Source: Colwellia sp. MB3u-41
Lineage (GTDB): Bacteria > Pseudomonadota > Gammaproteobacteria > Enterobacterales > Alteromonadaceae
Length of the DNA: 64,000 nucleotides
Assembly (NCBI RefSeq): GCF_014076845.1
Contig: NZ_JACGUT010000082.1
Coordinates: 496,001-560,000 of the forward strand
Direction of reading: 5' to 3'
Shown here: positions 17,067 to 26,500 of the stretch, piece after piece
Numbering within the stretch: the stretch's first letter is position 1
Layout of the letters: every line of letters starts with the position of its first letter
Position numbers and translations under genes: made by a program
The notes under the pieces: model-generated
Database searches by the model: none
Told to the model about the DNA's origin: nothing
The model's input: the letters and a program-made list of their open reading frames with translations, nothing else

Positions 17067-17094
17067 GACCCCTTATATTTGACCCCTTATATTT
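17067..17094. repeat. 14-base tandem direct repeat
   Basis: GACCCCTTATATTT occurs twice in tandem (17067-17080 and 17081-17094), 20 bases beyond the stop of the amine oxidase gene. Its role is unknown. A T-rich run follows, but no hairpin was seen. Confidence 0.6.
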
Positions 17095-17114
17095 TATTCT
17101 TTTATTCTAAATGT

Positions 17115-19229
17115 TTAGGCCAACATTTTTTGCACGCGCGTTGACCGCGAATCGATATCGGGCGCCGTGAGTATGCCCCAGGTGCGTTCCATTTGATCAA
17201 GTAGAGCCTTATCTCCAGACTGCCGAATGATGTTGTAAACGGCATTGTAGGCCGAATCTAAAGCACCGACGATCCAACCATGATGCACTGAACAGCATTC
17301 GCCGGCGAAATTTAGGCAACCATCAAATTCCGGTGTTAGTAGCGTCGGATAAAGTTTTTTGAATTGCCCTGGCCTAAACATTGCAAAGGCGCCACCGCCG
17401 GCATGATTGTCCCAAAACCAGGTTTTGGTGGTGACATCAGGGTTGTATTTGGCATACTCAGCCATAACGTCAACTTCTGGGTATAAATATTGAATTCCCT
17501 TTAAGCATTCGTTGATCGCCTCTTCATCGGTTAACGCGCCTAAGCGCTCTGCATCTTGAGCCCAACAGTAGACTTGTAATACACCGGCATCGGCATCGTA
17601 GCCATAGCTCGGATAGACTATTTGCCGGTTAGAACGATCGGTAGTGCCAACGCCCAAACCCGCATTTTGACGTTCACCCAGTTTGGCCCAAAATTGGCTA
17701 TCAAAGGTTATAAAAGCCTTAAAAGATGGCATGTAATTTGACTCTCTTAGAGCCCTTGCTTTGGAAAATGATAAATCTTCAAAGAAATCAAAACTCGCTT
17801 GCCCATTTAAATATTTACCGTTTGGCAGGGTGCTAATCACATAAGGAAAGTGTCTTTCGACAGCATCGCCTTGACCATTTGTATCTTTGACGGAGACTTT
17901 CATACCGCCCAGACCGTCATATAAAGAAGGATCATGAACCACACCCAATACTTGATGATTCATAAACACCCGTTGCTTTGTTTTTGAGGCAGGTGGTGGG
18001 TTGCTAGGAATAGTTTCTGCCTTAGGTACACTTGAAGGTGGCTGTGCTGCTGCTGTGAGGTTATCTGGCGAATAGCCCTTTTGCTCATTGGTACCTCTGA
18101 TCATGCCGATTTGTTGCTGTGCGGCATATCCCACATCGGCGGTAACGCCAGACTCTAAATTCAATACGGCTTTGCAAGCATCAGGAAAGTTCTGCATTCC
18201 TTTATCGACAGTTAGCATATAGATGTTTGGGTCGCAGGGGTTGTATGAGTTTTTACTACCGCCCCAATCATAAACAGCAATCACCATCTCTACAAAGGAT
18301 ACCGAATACATGCCTGTGCCAACATTCATTGTTTCTAGATAGCTGGTAACGTTGTACGACAAATGCGCATCTTTAGGCCCCATAGTCTCTTGGTAGTACT
18401 CGCCCAAATGTTCTAAGGTAAAGACGTTGGTTAAATATGCCCACATAGAGTAATTGTCAAACTCCATTAACATCTTGAAACCATCAGCAAAAGAGTCACT
18501 CAGTGCATCGATAAACTTAGCATTAACTTTATCCAGAATAACGTTGATCGGCAAATATTCAGTGCTGCTCCCCTGCGTCGTAGGCGTTACCCAAACCATT
18601 GGAATATCACCACCTTCATCAGAGCCAAAATTAAGCGAGTTCAAACTTGAATCTTGCGCCTCGATAGGTTCTTCCATGTTGTTGTAACGCATCCGTTGCA
18701 CCGGAGAATTGTAATAAAACTTACGCCACTCGACCAGCTTGTCAGCCATGTTGTTACTTTTTAACACCGCATTAACCGCTAGGGCTAAATGTTGCACTGG
18801 TAGCATATCTTCTGAATATTGCGGCAAGCGCATGCCACCCATCTCGCCATATAGTCCGGCAGTTTGTTTATTGTCTGCATCGTAATTACTGGAATACCAA
18901 GTGTCAATCCGGCCTCCGACCCGCTCAGAACCTTCGAAAATTTGGCTCTCGATTCCTAGTGATTGCAGAATAAGCCCCGCGTACATGCCCGCGAATCCGC
19001 CGCCGATGATCCCAACTACCGGTTGATTTGATGCTGCGCAGTTGTTAAATCGTTCAGCTCCTTTCTTAGATCGTTGCTTATTTAACGTCTCTAAATAGTC
19101 TGCGCCATAATTCTCGATGATCCAATCCGAAAAAGACCGCTTGATCGACCCCTGTTGGATTTTGGTTTGCTTGGCGGAGCCTTCCTGCAAAGGGCCTTGA
19201 TTGTGTGGGTTAAATTGTAAGTAACTCAT
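17115..19229 (-). CDS. FAD-dependent amine oxidase, L-amino-acid-oxidase-like
   Basis: 704 aa. A Rossmann FAD site lies at residues 71-110: VVGIIGGGFAG with GGGFAG at 76-81, an acidic residue at 99 and GGR at 105-107. GEMGGMRLP (about 128-136) fits the arginine-bearing motif of L-amino acid oxidases. The C-terminal flavin motif is FAGECCSVHHGWIVGALDSA. Such enzymes oxidise an amino acid or amine with O2 to an imine and H2O2. The substrate cannot be read from the sequence. There is no signal peptide, although a 70-residue N-terminal extension precedes the flavin site. A Pro-rich insertion lies near residues 395-415. The gene is monocistronic-looking, with 511 bases upstream, and sits between decayed regulator copy B and a cytochrome-like gene. 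Confidence 0.82.
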   Translation of the reverse strand: MSYLQFNPHNQGPLQEGSAKQTKIQQGSIKRSFSDWIIENYGADYLETLNKQRSKKGAERFNNCAASNQPVVGIIGGGFAGMYAGLILQSLGIESQIFEGSERVGGRIDTWYSSNYDADNKQTAGLYGEMGGMRLPQYSEDMLPVQHLALAVNAVLKSNNMADKLVEWRKFYYNSPVQRMRYNNMEEPIEAQDSSLNSLNFGSDEGGDIPMVWVTPTTQGSSTEYLPINVILDKVNAKFIDALSDSFADGFKMLMEFDNYSMWAYLTNVFTLEHLGEYYQETMGPKDAHLSYNVTSYLETMNVGTGMYSVSFVEMVIAVYDWGGSKNSYNPCDPNIYMLTVDKGMQNFPDACKAVLNLESGVTADVGYAAQQQIGMIRGTNEQKGYSPDNLTAAAQPPSSVPKAETIPSNPPPASKTKQRVFMNHQVLGVVHDPSLYDGLGGMKVSVKDTNGQGDAVERHFPYVISTLPNGKYLNGQASFDFFEDLSFSKARALRESNYMPSFKAFITFDSQFWAKLGERQNAGLGVGTTDRSNRQIVYPSYGYDADAGVLQVYCWAQDAERLGALTDEEAINECLKGIQYLYPEVDVMAEYAKYNPDVTTKTWFWDNHAGGGAFAMFRPGQFKKLYPTLLTPEFDGCLNFAGECCSVHHGWIVGALDSAYNAVYNIIRQSGDKALLDQMERTWGILTAPDIDSRSTRVQKMLA

Positions 19230-19740
19230 AATTTTTAGTTCTCCTAAAGTTGTTTTGGTTTATATTATTTTTTAGGGGCATATTAATGATTATACCTGAT
19301 GATGCCTGTGGTGTGCCGACTCCGCTTATCAGGGCCGAATACAAGTTTCAAGACCTGACCCTCGATTCCGACCAACCAATACTGAGAACGTTTTGAGTGT
19401 TCGCGGGCAGCTATACCTGGAAAACAGTTTTTTGGGTTAAATTCGATGCTTAATCGGAAATTGTTATTTATTTTCTGAAACCGACTTTTTTATCCAATTG
19501 TAGATTAGATGATCTTTCAGAGTGCCTGTCCTTTATTGTTCTCTGATTCAGATCTCAACTAAAATAGACTGCTCTGAGTAGGTGCTACAAAGGCTAACAA
19601 ACCGAAACCTACACAACGTCTAGACGTATTCTATATGTAAAACCGATTTGCCTTTCCCCCTATAAGGCATTTACTAAACCCAGCGTTCGCGGCATTTCAT
19701 CTACATATATAGCGACCCACCCTAGCGAGCAGCCAATTTG
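19230..19740. other. Intergenic region between the amine oxidase and cytochrome-like genes
   Basis: 511 bases without a convincing gene. The left end should hold the promoter and ribosome binding site (AGGAGAAC just before the start) of the amine oxidase. I see no repeat R, no hairpin with a T-run and no coding frame of note. Confidence 0.5.
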
Positions 19741-21402
19741 CTATTTTTTAATCGACGGTCTGTCTGGATAGCGGGCGCAAACACCAGGTGAATCACTGAC
19801 CACTTGGCAAGATGCGCCGAGAATACCCCATACGAAATCGATCTGTGTGGCCGTGATTGTCGGCCCACCTAACCCATAGAAATCGCTGATATTTGGCGCC
19901 CCCATAGTCACTTCGGTCATTCCATCCAGATTTGGACGCCACGTTGAACCAACGCCTTGGAAACCAGATTGGCCATAAGCATTAACCGATGCCTGCGCAT
20001 GACATGACATACAAGAAGCAGAGTTTACAAATCCACCTTCTGTCACAGACGCACCCATACCTGTTGGAACACCTGTCGCATGGTAGAATGCGGTTTGTGT
20101 TCCCTTCATGCGATAATTCATCCATGCAGGATCGGCCCCCGAAATCGTCGTAGGGTCAGTGTCTGTTTTATCCGTACCAATGTTAAACCCTTTCAATAAC
20201 GCCTTCAGATCAGCGCTGATCGTTTCACCCGTCTCCACAGGAAGATATGTTTTTCCTGAATGGAATATGGCGTCGTTTCCTGAATGACGATCGTTGTTAT
20301 AGGTGATATGCGGGGGCACATAACTGGGGCCAAAATCAGCGTTATTTCGCCTCTGCTTATGCGCAGAAACCTGATAGCCATAACTGTCGTTACAACCGAT
20401 CAAGTCACAACGACCTTCGTTTGCAACATGCTCTAATGCATACCAATGCCACTTTGGTAAATCTTTTGACGCATTAGTCATCGCAACCAAGTAGTAATAG
20501 CCATTATAGCTGTAGACATCTTTGCTGCGATCATCTGGATGTTTAGGATCAGGCGTTAGGGTTGATCCTTCTTTGTCGCCGCCGATCCAAACAGTCAAAT
20601 ATGGGTAATCTGGATTGTTTGGCGGATGTATTGTGGAACCTTTTGCTTGGTTTTGGATCAATTTACGGTCCAACATGATGTCCATAGGAATGAAATCAGC
20701 CTTTACCATTGACGCATCGGTTGGGAAACTCACTTCAAGACGATGGGCTAGGCCGATATTACCTGCACTTATCGCCGCTGCCTGTGCGCGGTTACGCGAA
20801 CCTAAACCTTCTTTTGAATACAAATCTTGGTCCAGAACATATTTTACAAATGGTTTGTTGCGGAAAACCAATTCGTTTTCCAAGTCACGCAACAAACGAT
20901 CGGGATCACGGTCATTGATGTTATTCAAGCCAGTATGGCTGATAACGTCACCACTGGGACGCGTTATGGAATTAGGGAGCGGTGATGGATTTTTGTAATC
21001 TGCACGAAACGCAGGGCAATGCTCTGGCTGGCTTTCGGAAACAGCTTTAGCAGTTTGTGAACAGCAATTGCTGGTGATACTTTCGGTACACACGGGCCAA
21101 GGAACCGCTGGCCAAACCGTTTGATCCAATCCCCATTCCCACCATTTCTGATCAATTACTTCTGCCAATTGTACCCACGCGAACATGTCAGGACAGGTTG
21201 TGGGTGTAGAGTTTGTAACCGCATCCGCATAGTTGACGGTGCGATCTTTGACAATAACCATACATGCATCAGCATCTTGGATAAAACTTCTAAACAACAT
21301 CATCTGTTGCAAGGAATTGATCTTCCCTTCTTGCGCTAACGTCGGACCGACCAATAGCAGGCATAGAGGTAGCAAAAACTTTAATTTACTGATTAACTTC
21401 AT
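19741..21402 (-). CDS. Secreted protein with one c-type heme site
   Basis: 553 aa. The N-terminus is a classical signal peptide (KLKFLLPLCLLLVGPTLAQE, cleavage near residue 23). A single CMSCH heme-attachment motif lies at residues 464-468 and identifies a c-type cytochrome region near the C-terminus. Several cysteine pairs in the first 130 residues (including NCCSQ at 112-116) could form disulfides. The middle holds VWIGGDKEGS and WHWYALEHVANEGRCD. The protein should act in the periplasm or outside the cell. I do not recognise the exact family. It could pass electrons for an oxidation reaction, but the upstream and downstream genes do not show which. Its partner may be the neighbouring amine oxidase, although that enzyme has no export signal. 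Confidence 0.72.
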   Translation of the reverse strand: MKLISKLKFLLPLCLLLVGPTLAQEGKINSLQQMMLFRSFIQDADACMVIVKDRTVNYADAVTNSTPTTCPDMFAWVQLAEVIDQKWWEWGLDQTVWPAVPWPVCTESITSNCCSQTAKAVSESQPEHCPAFRADYKNPSPLPNSITRPSGDVISHTGLNNINDRDPDRLLRDLENELVFRNKPFVKYVLDQDLYSKEGLGSRNRAQAAAISAGNIGLAHRLEVSFPTDASMVKADFIPMDIMLDRKLIQNQAKGSTIHPPNNPDYPYLTVWIGGDKEGSTLTPDPKHPDDRSKDVYSYNGYYYLVAMTNASKDLPKWHWYALEHVANEGRCDLIGCNDSYGYQVSAHKQRRNNADFGPSYVPPHITYNNDRHSGNDAIFHSGKTYLPVETGETISADLKALLKGFNIGTDKTDTDPTTISGADPAWMNYRMKGTQTAFYHATGVPTGMGASVTEGGFVNSASCMSCHAQASVNAYGQSGFQGVGSTWRPNLDGMTEVTMGAPNISDFYGLGGPTITATQIDFVWGILGASCQVVSDSPGVCARYPDRPSIKK

Positions 21403-21425
21403 AGAATACTCCTTAGCAACTGAAA

Positions 21426-21452
21426 AAAATTAACAAAACACCCTCGATAACT
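21426..21452. repeat. Short dispersed repeat, copy R5
   Basis: AAAATTAACAAAACACCCTCG followed by ATAACTAG, between the cytochrome-like gene and the intact regulator. The 140 bases that follow match those following R1, including TTAATAAACCTTTGCCTCAT, so R1/copy A and R5/intact regulator are parallel blocks. Confidence 0.65.
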
Positions 21453-21593
21453 AGCAGCCCAAAAATTAATTTTATATTTATTACGATGCGTGTCTTTGTA
21501 ATTCATTACTTTTTACTTAATGACTATATGACTCTCAACATTAATAAACCTTTGCCTCATCGCCTAATATCTTTGTTGGGTGCACAAATGATC

Positions 21594-22454
21594 CTAAGAT
21601 AAGGATTGTCTGTAATGCCTCGGCGATAATTTATACTCACGCTTGAATGCGGTTGAAAAATTATTAGAGTCTGGATACCCCACGTGGTCACCCACCTGCA
21701 AAATACTCAAAGTGGTTGTTTTTAATAATTTTTGAGCCAATGACATGCGTTTTTCATGTAGCCAGGCGAACACGGTTAAGCCATAACTGGTTTTAAAAGC
21801 ATCATTAAGTTTATTGCGATTAGTGCCCATTTTAACAATCAACTCGCTGAGCTTGATATCTTCACCAAGCTTGGTTTGCAGATATGCAGCGGTATTTTTG
21901 GCCAATGCCACGGTTTTTTGCCTAATTAATGGTGAAGCCGCTTTTGGGCGACCCTTTCTGGGTAAGGCAAGGGTGTACAAAGCTGCTTGCGAAGTTTCAA
22001 AATAATTGATGGCATGGCTTATTCTGAGCGTTAATTCCTGAGGGATTAACGGACAGCTGATATAGTCAAATACTCCAAGAGTATACAGTTCATGCTTATT
22101 ACATTTGTTAACATCAACAAGTGATAAAACAGGGCGGTGTAACCTAGATTGAGAAAATATCGTATTTTGTGCTTCGTTAACTGACTTGAGCACCTTTTGG
22201 TCATGACTTTCGTCATCAACAATGATCAGGCAGCTATTGCTGATTTTTAAGATGCGGCTTTCGTTGCTGTCTGCATTGGTTATTTCAACCGGGATATAAC
22301 CCAGTGTTTTTAGTATGTAACTAAGTTGTTGTTTATCTGGCGAACAAATTTTAACCAGCAAAACATGTTTTTTTTCATAGCTAACTTGCTTGCTATTAGT
22401 GTGTTTATCAAAAGGTGCTGAAATATTGTCAAGGCTATGTAAAGGTTCATCCAT
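21594..22454 (-). CDS. Intact AraC-family regulator with an N-terminal receiver-like domain
   Basis: 286 aa. Residues of about 29-155 resemble a degenerate response-regulator receiver: HVLLVKICSPD, a third strand LIIVDDE, PVLSLVD, and ELYTLGVFDYISCPLIPQEL in place of the usual K-containing GAxDYxxKP segment. The conserved lysine is replaced, so phosphorylation control is doubtful. Residues 190-283 form an AraC-type double helix-turn-helix: LGEDIKLSELIVKMGTNRNK, AFKTSYGLTVFAWLHEKRMS, VGYPDSNNFSTAFKREYKLS. It reads away from the accessory region's right border. Two broken copies lie at 0.4 and 16.3 kb, which suggests that it or its neighbourhood has been duplicated repeatedly. Its targets may include the type VI-like or amine oxidase genes; this is only inferred from proximity. 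Confidence 0.88.
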   Translation of the reverse strand: MDEPLHSLDNISAPFDKHTNSKQVSYEKKHVLLVKICSPDKQQLSYILKTLGYIPVEITNADSNESRILKISNSCLIIVDDESHDQKVLKSVNEAQNTIFSQSRLHRPVLSLVDVNKCNKHELYTLGVFDYISCPLIPQELTLRISHAINYFETSQAALYTLALPRKGRPKAASPLIRQKTVALAKNTAAYLQTKLGEDIKLSELIVKMGTNRNKLNDAFKTSYGLTVFAWLHEKRMSLAQKLLKTTTLSILQVGDHVGYPDSNNFSTAFKREYKLSPRHYRQSLS

Positions 22455-22859
22455 GTGTTTTTCCTAACCAATCTGTTGTGTGTTTTTGTCATCCATTTAT
22501 TGTTAAATAATTTAGTAAAAAAATCGCAAAACTACCTTCCGGTAACCTTCTGATTTTCAGGCTATTGATTTTATTGTGTTTATTTTATTTTATTTGTAGA
22601 GGTGTTGGCTATCTAAAGATTTAATTTTCAAGTATTAAGGTTAAGTGCCAAAATTAATGTCTCTTATTGGTCAACAAAGAAAGCGCAATAAACAAGCATT
22701 CAAACACCAGCGAAAAGCAGCGTAATGAGTGGAAGTTAAAGTTCATAGAACCCGTTGAAGAGTTTTTAAATTGTGTAGATTCTTAAGACGAAAGTAGCCA
22801 CTAACAAAGAGTGTGTTAGCAACATCTTTAATAAAAGCTATTTAAGTAAAAATATAATT

Positions 22860-22890
22860 AAATTAACAAGACACTCATGACAAGAAGTAA
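22860..22890. repeat. Short dispersed repeat, copy R6
   Basis: AAATTAACAAGACACTCATG followed by ACAAGAAG, then CCCAAAAAATAGTTTTGCGA shared with R2. It is the rightmost copy I found. Confidence 0.6.
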
Positions 22891-22974
22891 CCCAAAAAAT
22901 AGTTTTGCGATGTATGACTATGGGTGTCTTTCTAATTGTTCTAATAGATGTGTGGCAGAATAAATCATTAAAAA

Positions 22975-23002
22975 AAACGCTGGCACTGGACGATCAGCGT
23001 TT
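22975..23002 (-). terminator. Rho-independent terminator for the nSTAND regulator unit
   Basis: On the minus strand AAACGCTG pairs with CAGCGTTT around a 12-base loop and runs into TTTTTTTT. It lies about 240 bases beyond the stop of the gene at 23243-23599 and is oriented to end that transcript. Confidence 0.7.
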
Positions 23003-23242
23003 GGATTTTGTAAACTAGAAATAGGTATCAACAGCGTGGCTGGCGCATCACAAAAAATGACCGACGAACACACCGTGATACACAATGGTAATGCGGGTAT
23101 CCGTCAAACAAATTAAACTGGCTCGTTTCTGAGTCATCTAGCCTCCAAAAATCGATTGTTACCAATCGCTTAACTAAAAGCTAGTCCAATTCACTATATA
23201 TTTAAATTACATTGGGTGACTCTGAAAACTCATAAACGGATC

Positions 23243-23599
23243 TTAGTCTGGTTTATTTACAATTCTGGGGTCTGGACTAGCGTAAGTATTTCCGTATGTA
23301 TCTTGTACCACAAGTTGTACCGCAATCTCTTCTTTATCTAGATCGGTATCACTTAGTGTCAGAATTTGTTTATCTTCAGATAAATTTGCAGTAATGTCGC
23401 GAGGTGCATCTATAGGTACATAGGCAACTAGAGGTGCTGCAAATGACAACCCTGTACTGTCTGAGTCACTTAATGTAAAAACTACATCTGTTGATTCAGT
23501 AATATTAATCTTGCCGTCTGGCAAATAACTAAACGAAGCAATTCCATTCGTTATATTGACGGTAACAGTGATATTTTTGCTTGCTTTACTCATTTTCAA
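23243..23599 (-). CDS. Small beta-rich protein coupled to the nSTAND regulator
   Basis: 118 aa. It has no signal peptide and no membrane segment. Sequence is beta-rich and acidic: ITVTVNITNGIASFSY, TESTDVVFTLSDSD, EIAVQLVVQDTYGN and a C-terminal PDPRIVNKPD. It may belong to the small DP-EP family known from marine gammaproteobacteria, but that name is from memory and could not be checked. Its start overlaps the end of the large regulator gene as ATGA, so the two are translated together. It could be a partner or ligand-sensing subunit of that regulator. Confidence 0.65.
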   Translation of the reverse strand: MKMSKASKNITVTVNITNGIASFSYLPDGKINITESTDVVFTLSDSDSTGLSFAAPLVAYVPIDAPRDITANLSEDKQILTLSDTDLDKEEIAVQLVVQDTYGNTYASPDPRIVNKPD

Positions 23600-26500
23600 T
23601 TTTCCTTATTTTGGGTTGAAGGTTTGGTTATTCTGAAATCGCTCACTTTTATTCTCATTTCTTCTAAATATGCTAATTCTGTCTTGACTTTATTTCGTTC
23701 CCCAATGCAGTCATGCGCTTGAATATAAGGTAATAAATATTCAACACTGCGACTTTTTTTTACTAAGGGGTCTAGAAGTTCAATGACTTGTTTGCATGTT
23801 TTAGACAGATCAAACATATTATTGTCATTAATAAGATGAGAGGCCTCTAGTAGTTTTAAATGTGAAAAGGCTAAAGTCTCTCTAGCATCGCTTATATTCG
23901 ATGGATTTTTAAATTCTAAGTTTTGTAGGGAGTGTTGAATTAAATTAGAACTTGCCTTCCAGTTACCAACAGTTTGATAGTATTTGATAACTGCTACAAG
24001 GGTATTTGGATCTTGAATTTTTCTAATGTTTTTTGGACTCATTTTGGTTAAAAATTCATCATTTTCAGGTATTCCTATTTTCTTAGAAAATAATAATTTT
24101 GATAATTTTATTTTGAGTAAATCCTTATTCCATACTTCATTTCCTGGATCCTGCATCAATACTTTTTGTAAGGTTTTAAATGCTTTAGATATGTAAATAT
24201 ATGCTTGTGAATAAGCATTTTGATAATCTAAAAGTATAGCTTGCCTCCAATGTAAATAAGCTAAACGTTCTAACAGGTTTGCATTATTCCCTTCTAATGC
24301 TAGAGCCTCTTGTATTATCCCTTGACCTTCTTCTAGCAACAAAAGTGTTGCCTCTAAGTTACCTCTATGTTGCTCAGTGGTCGCTAGCCATAATAGAGCA
24401 TCGACTTTGTCTGAATGCATTACACTATCATTGGGATATTTTATTAGGAGTTGGTTTGTTTTACTCAATGATGATTGGAATGCTGTTTTAGCTACATCAT
24501 AGCGTTGTTGTCTTAAATAGAGTGTCCCTATTACGCTTAATGCATTATATAACTCAATCTTTCCATCCATATTTTCTGGCTCTAACCGATTCATTTCCAT
24601 ACTGTAATCACGGTACAACTCAAACGACGGCTGAGCACTATCAAAATCACTTTTGTCATACGCCAACTGCCCCAACCAAAATGCATTGGCACCTAAAGTC
24701 TTTAATAACTCTAAATTATCATCCTGTTCTATATACAGCTTATCTAGTATGATTTTCGCAGAACTAAAAGCCTGCACCGCCTCATCAGTTTTAGCTCGAG
24801 AATACGCCACCTCCCCCATAGCCCCTAAAGTTTGCGCATGTTGAAACCTTGCTTTAAAGTTAAGTGAGCTGTTAGACAATGAAAACAAACCACTATCGTC
24901 GTAATCGTCCTCTTGCTGACTAAAATACTCCAAGGCCTTATTACTAATGCCATCGAGCAAATCCATACGTTTAACACTGCGCAATTTGTCCGCAAATTCA
25001 CCAACCATAAAACCCAATAGACTTTCGGCTTCTAAACGCTTTTGCAGTGCTAGGCCCTCAGCTTGTTGGCTTTTTACGCTCATAAATATAGCGGTAAAGG
25101 TTAATAAACATAATAAGGTGATGGTTGAGCGAGTTAACCAGCGTTTAGTTTTAACTTTTTGTTGTGAGGCTTTTAGCAGATCCAGTTCATCGGCATCTAA
25201 AGTAAAAACTGGCATATTTTGCAGGCTAAGAGCTTCTTCTAAGGGTTTTCCTTGTGGTAATAAGTAAGCCGAACTTTTGTCTTCCTTAAGCCAACGTTCA
25301 GTTAATTGCTGCAAGCGAATTTTAATCGTAAGACTGTCTTTGTGAGCAGAGATCCATTCACTGGCCCTGGGCCAACGTCTTAATAATGCTTCGTGCGCTA
25401 AACTAAAACAAGGTTCGTTATTTTGCAGGTGAGACACAAATAAACGGCTATTAACCATTGCTTGGACAAAAGAGGTTTCACTGGTCTGGGATAATTCTGA
25501 CCAACGCGCCGTGCGACTCGTAATCGTTTCGCCGTCTGGGCTTAATGTAACAAGGCGTGATAACACTGCGGCTAATTGTGATTGATGCTCGGCGGGTAAT
25601 TGTTGATAAATTTCCTCCGCTTTTTTACCAATTGCCCCTTCAATGCCCCCTAGCGTTTTATATACTGACACCTGCAATTCATCGGATTCACTACGCTGCA
25701 AATATAATTCTTGTAAGGTATATTGCAACATGGGCAAGGTGTCTGGGTTATTGGACGCTTCAGCACATAACATTTGGTCAAGGGGGGTCGCTGAATCGGC
25801 ATCGACTGACCATGTTAAGTTAGCGGCTTTCGCTGGTAATCTGATCATTTGCATCAGTTCAGCGTGGGTCGGGGCAAGTAAGTCAAAATGTCCACCGTTC
25901 CCTTTATTTGCCATTAGGCTGGGGTGATTCACCACCAAAGGATAAAAATCGTTTCGACAAGCGCTGATGACAATAATGGCACCGCTGGTGGCGAGTTTTT
26001 CAATTAATATTAAAAAAGCAACTCGTTCATCATCACTAAAAACAGGTGACGACAACAGCACTTCAAGCCGGTCGATAAATAATAAAAACTGCGATTTGCT
26101 ATAACGTTGCTGTGTTTTTTTAAGTGCTTGAATACATTGTTCAATTGAAGTATTGCTGTCTTTTTGCAGCTGTTGGGCCAAGTTTTCGGCACTCATACCT
26201 GCAAATACTGGCTGGTCGTTTACGTCCCAGTCGAGCATGGCAGAGGCTAAATCTATGAACAGTCGTTCAAGGCTGATGTCGGCAAAATCAATACTGGTGT
26301 GTGATATCACGCCAATACCGTTATACCCATTTTTGCTGGTTAACGCTGGCAATAAACCGGCATTCACAAAAGATGATTTGCCTGTGCCACTGGGGCCTAA
26401 TATTAAGCAAAAAGTATGTTGGGCACTGATTTGGTTTGATAGTCGTTCTAAAAGGGTTGAAATCTGAGTGTTACGGCCAAAAAATACTTGAGCGTCTTTG

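Larger units (their letters stand above)
22455..23242. other. Intergenic region at the right border of the accessory region
   Basis: 788 bases without a convincing gene. It holds repeat R6 (about 22860-22890) and a minus-strand terminator (22975-23002). Just beyond is a plus-strand open stretch (about 23003-23117) with no clear start that may be debris of a lost gene. This seems to be the join between the repeat-bearing accessory DNA and the regulator unit to the right. Confidence 0.5.

Noticed and set aside
19741-21402. LodA-type quinone amino acid oxidase
   Set aside because: The protein has a signal peptide and a CxxCH heme site, and I saw none of the LodA features.
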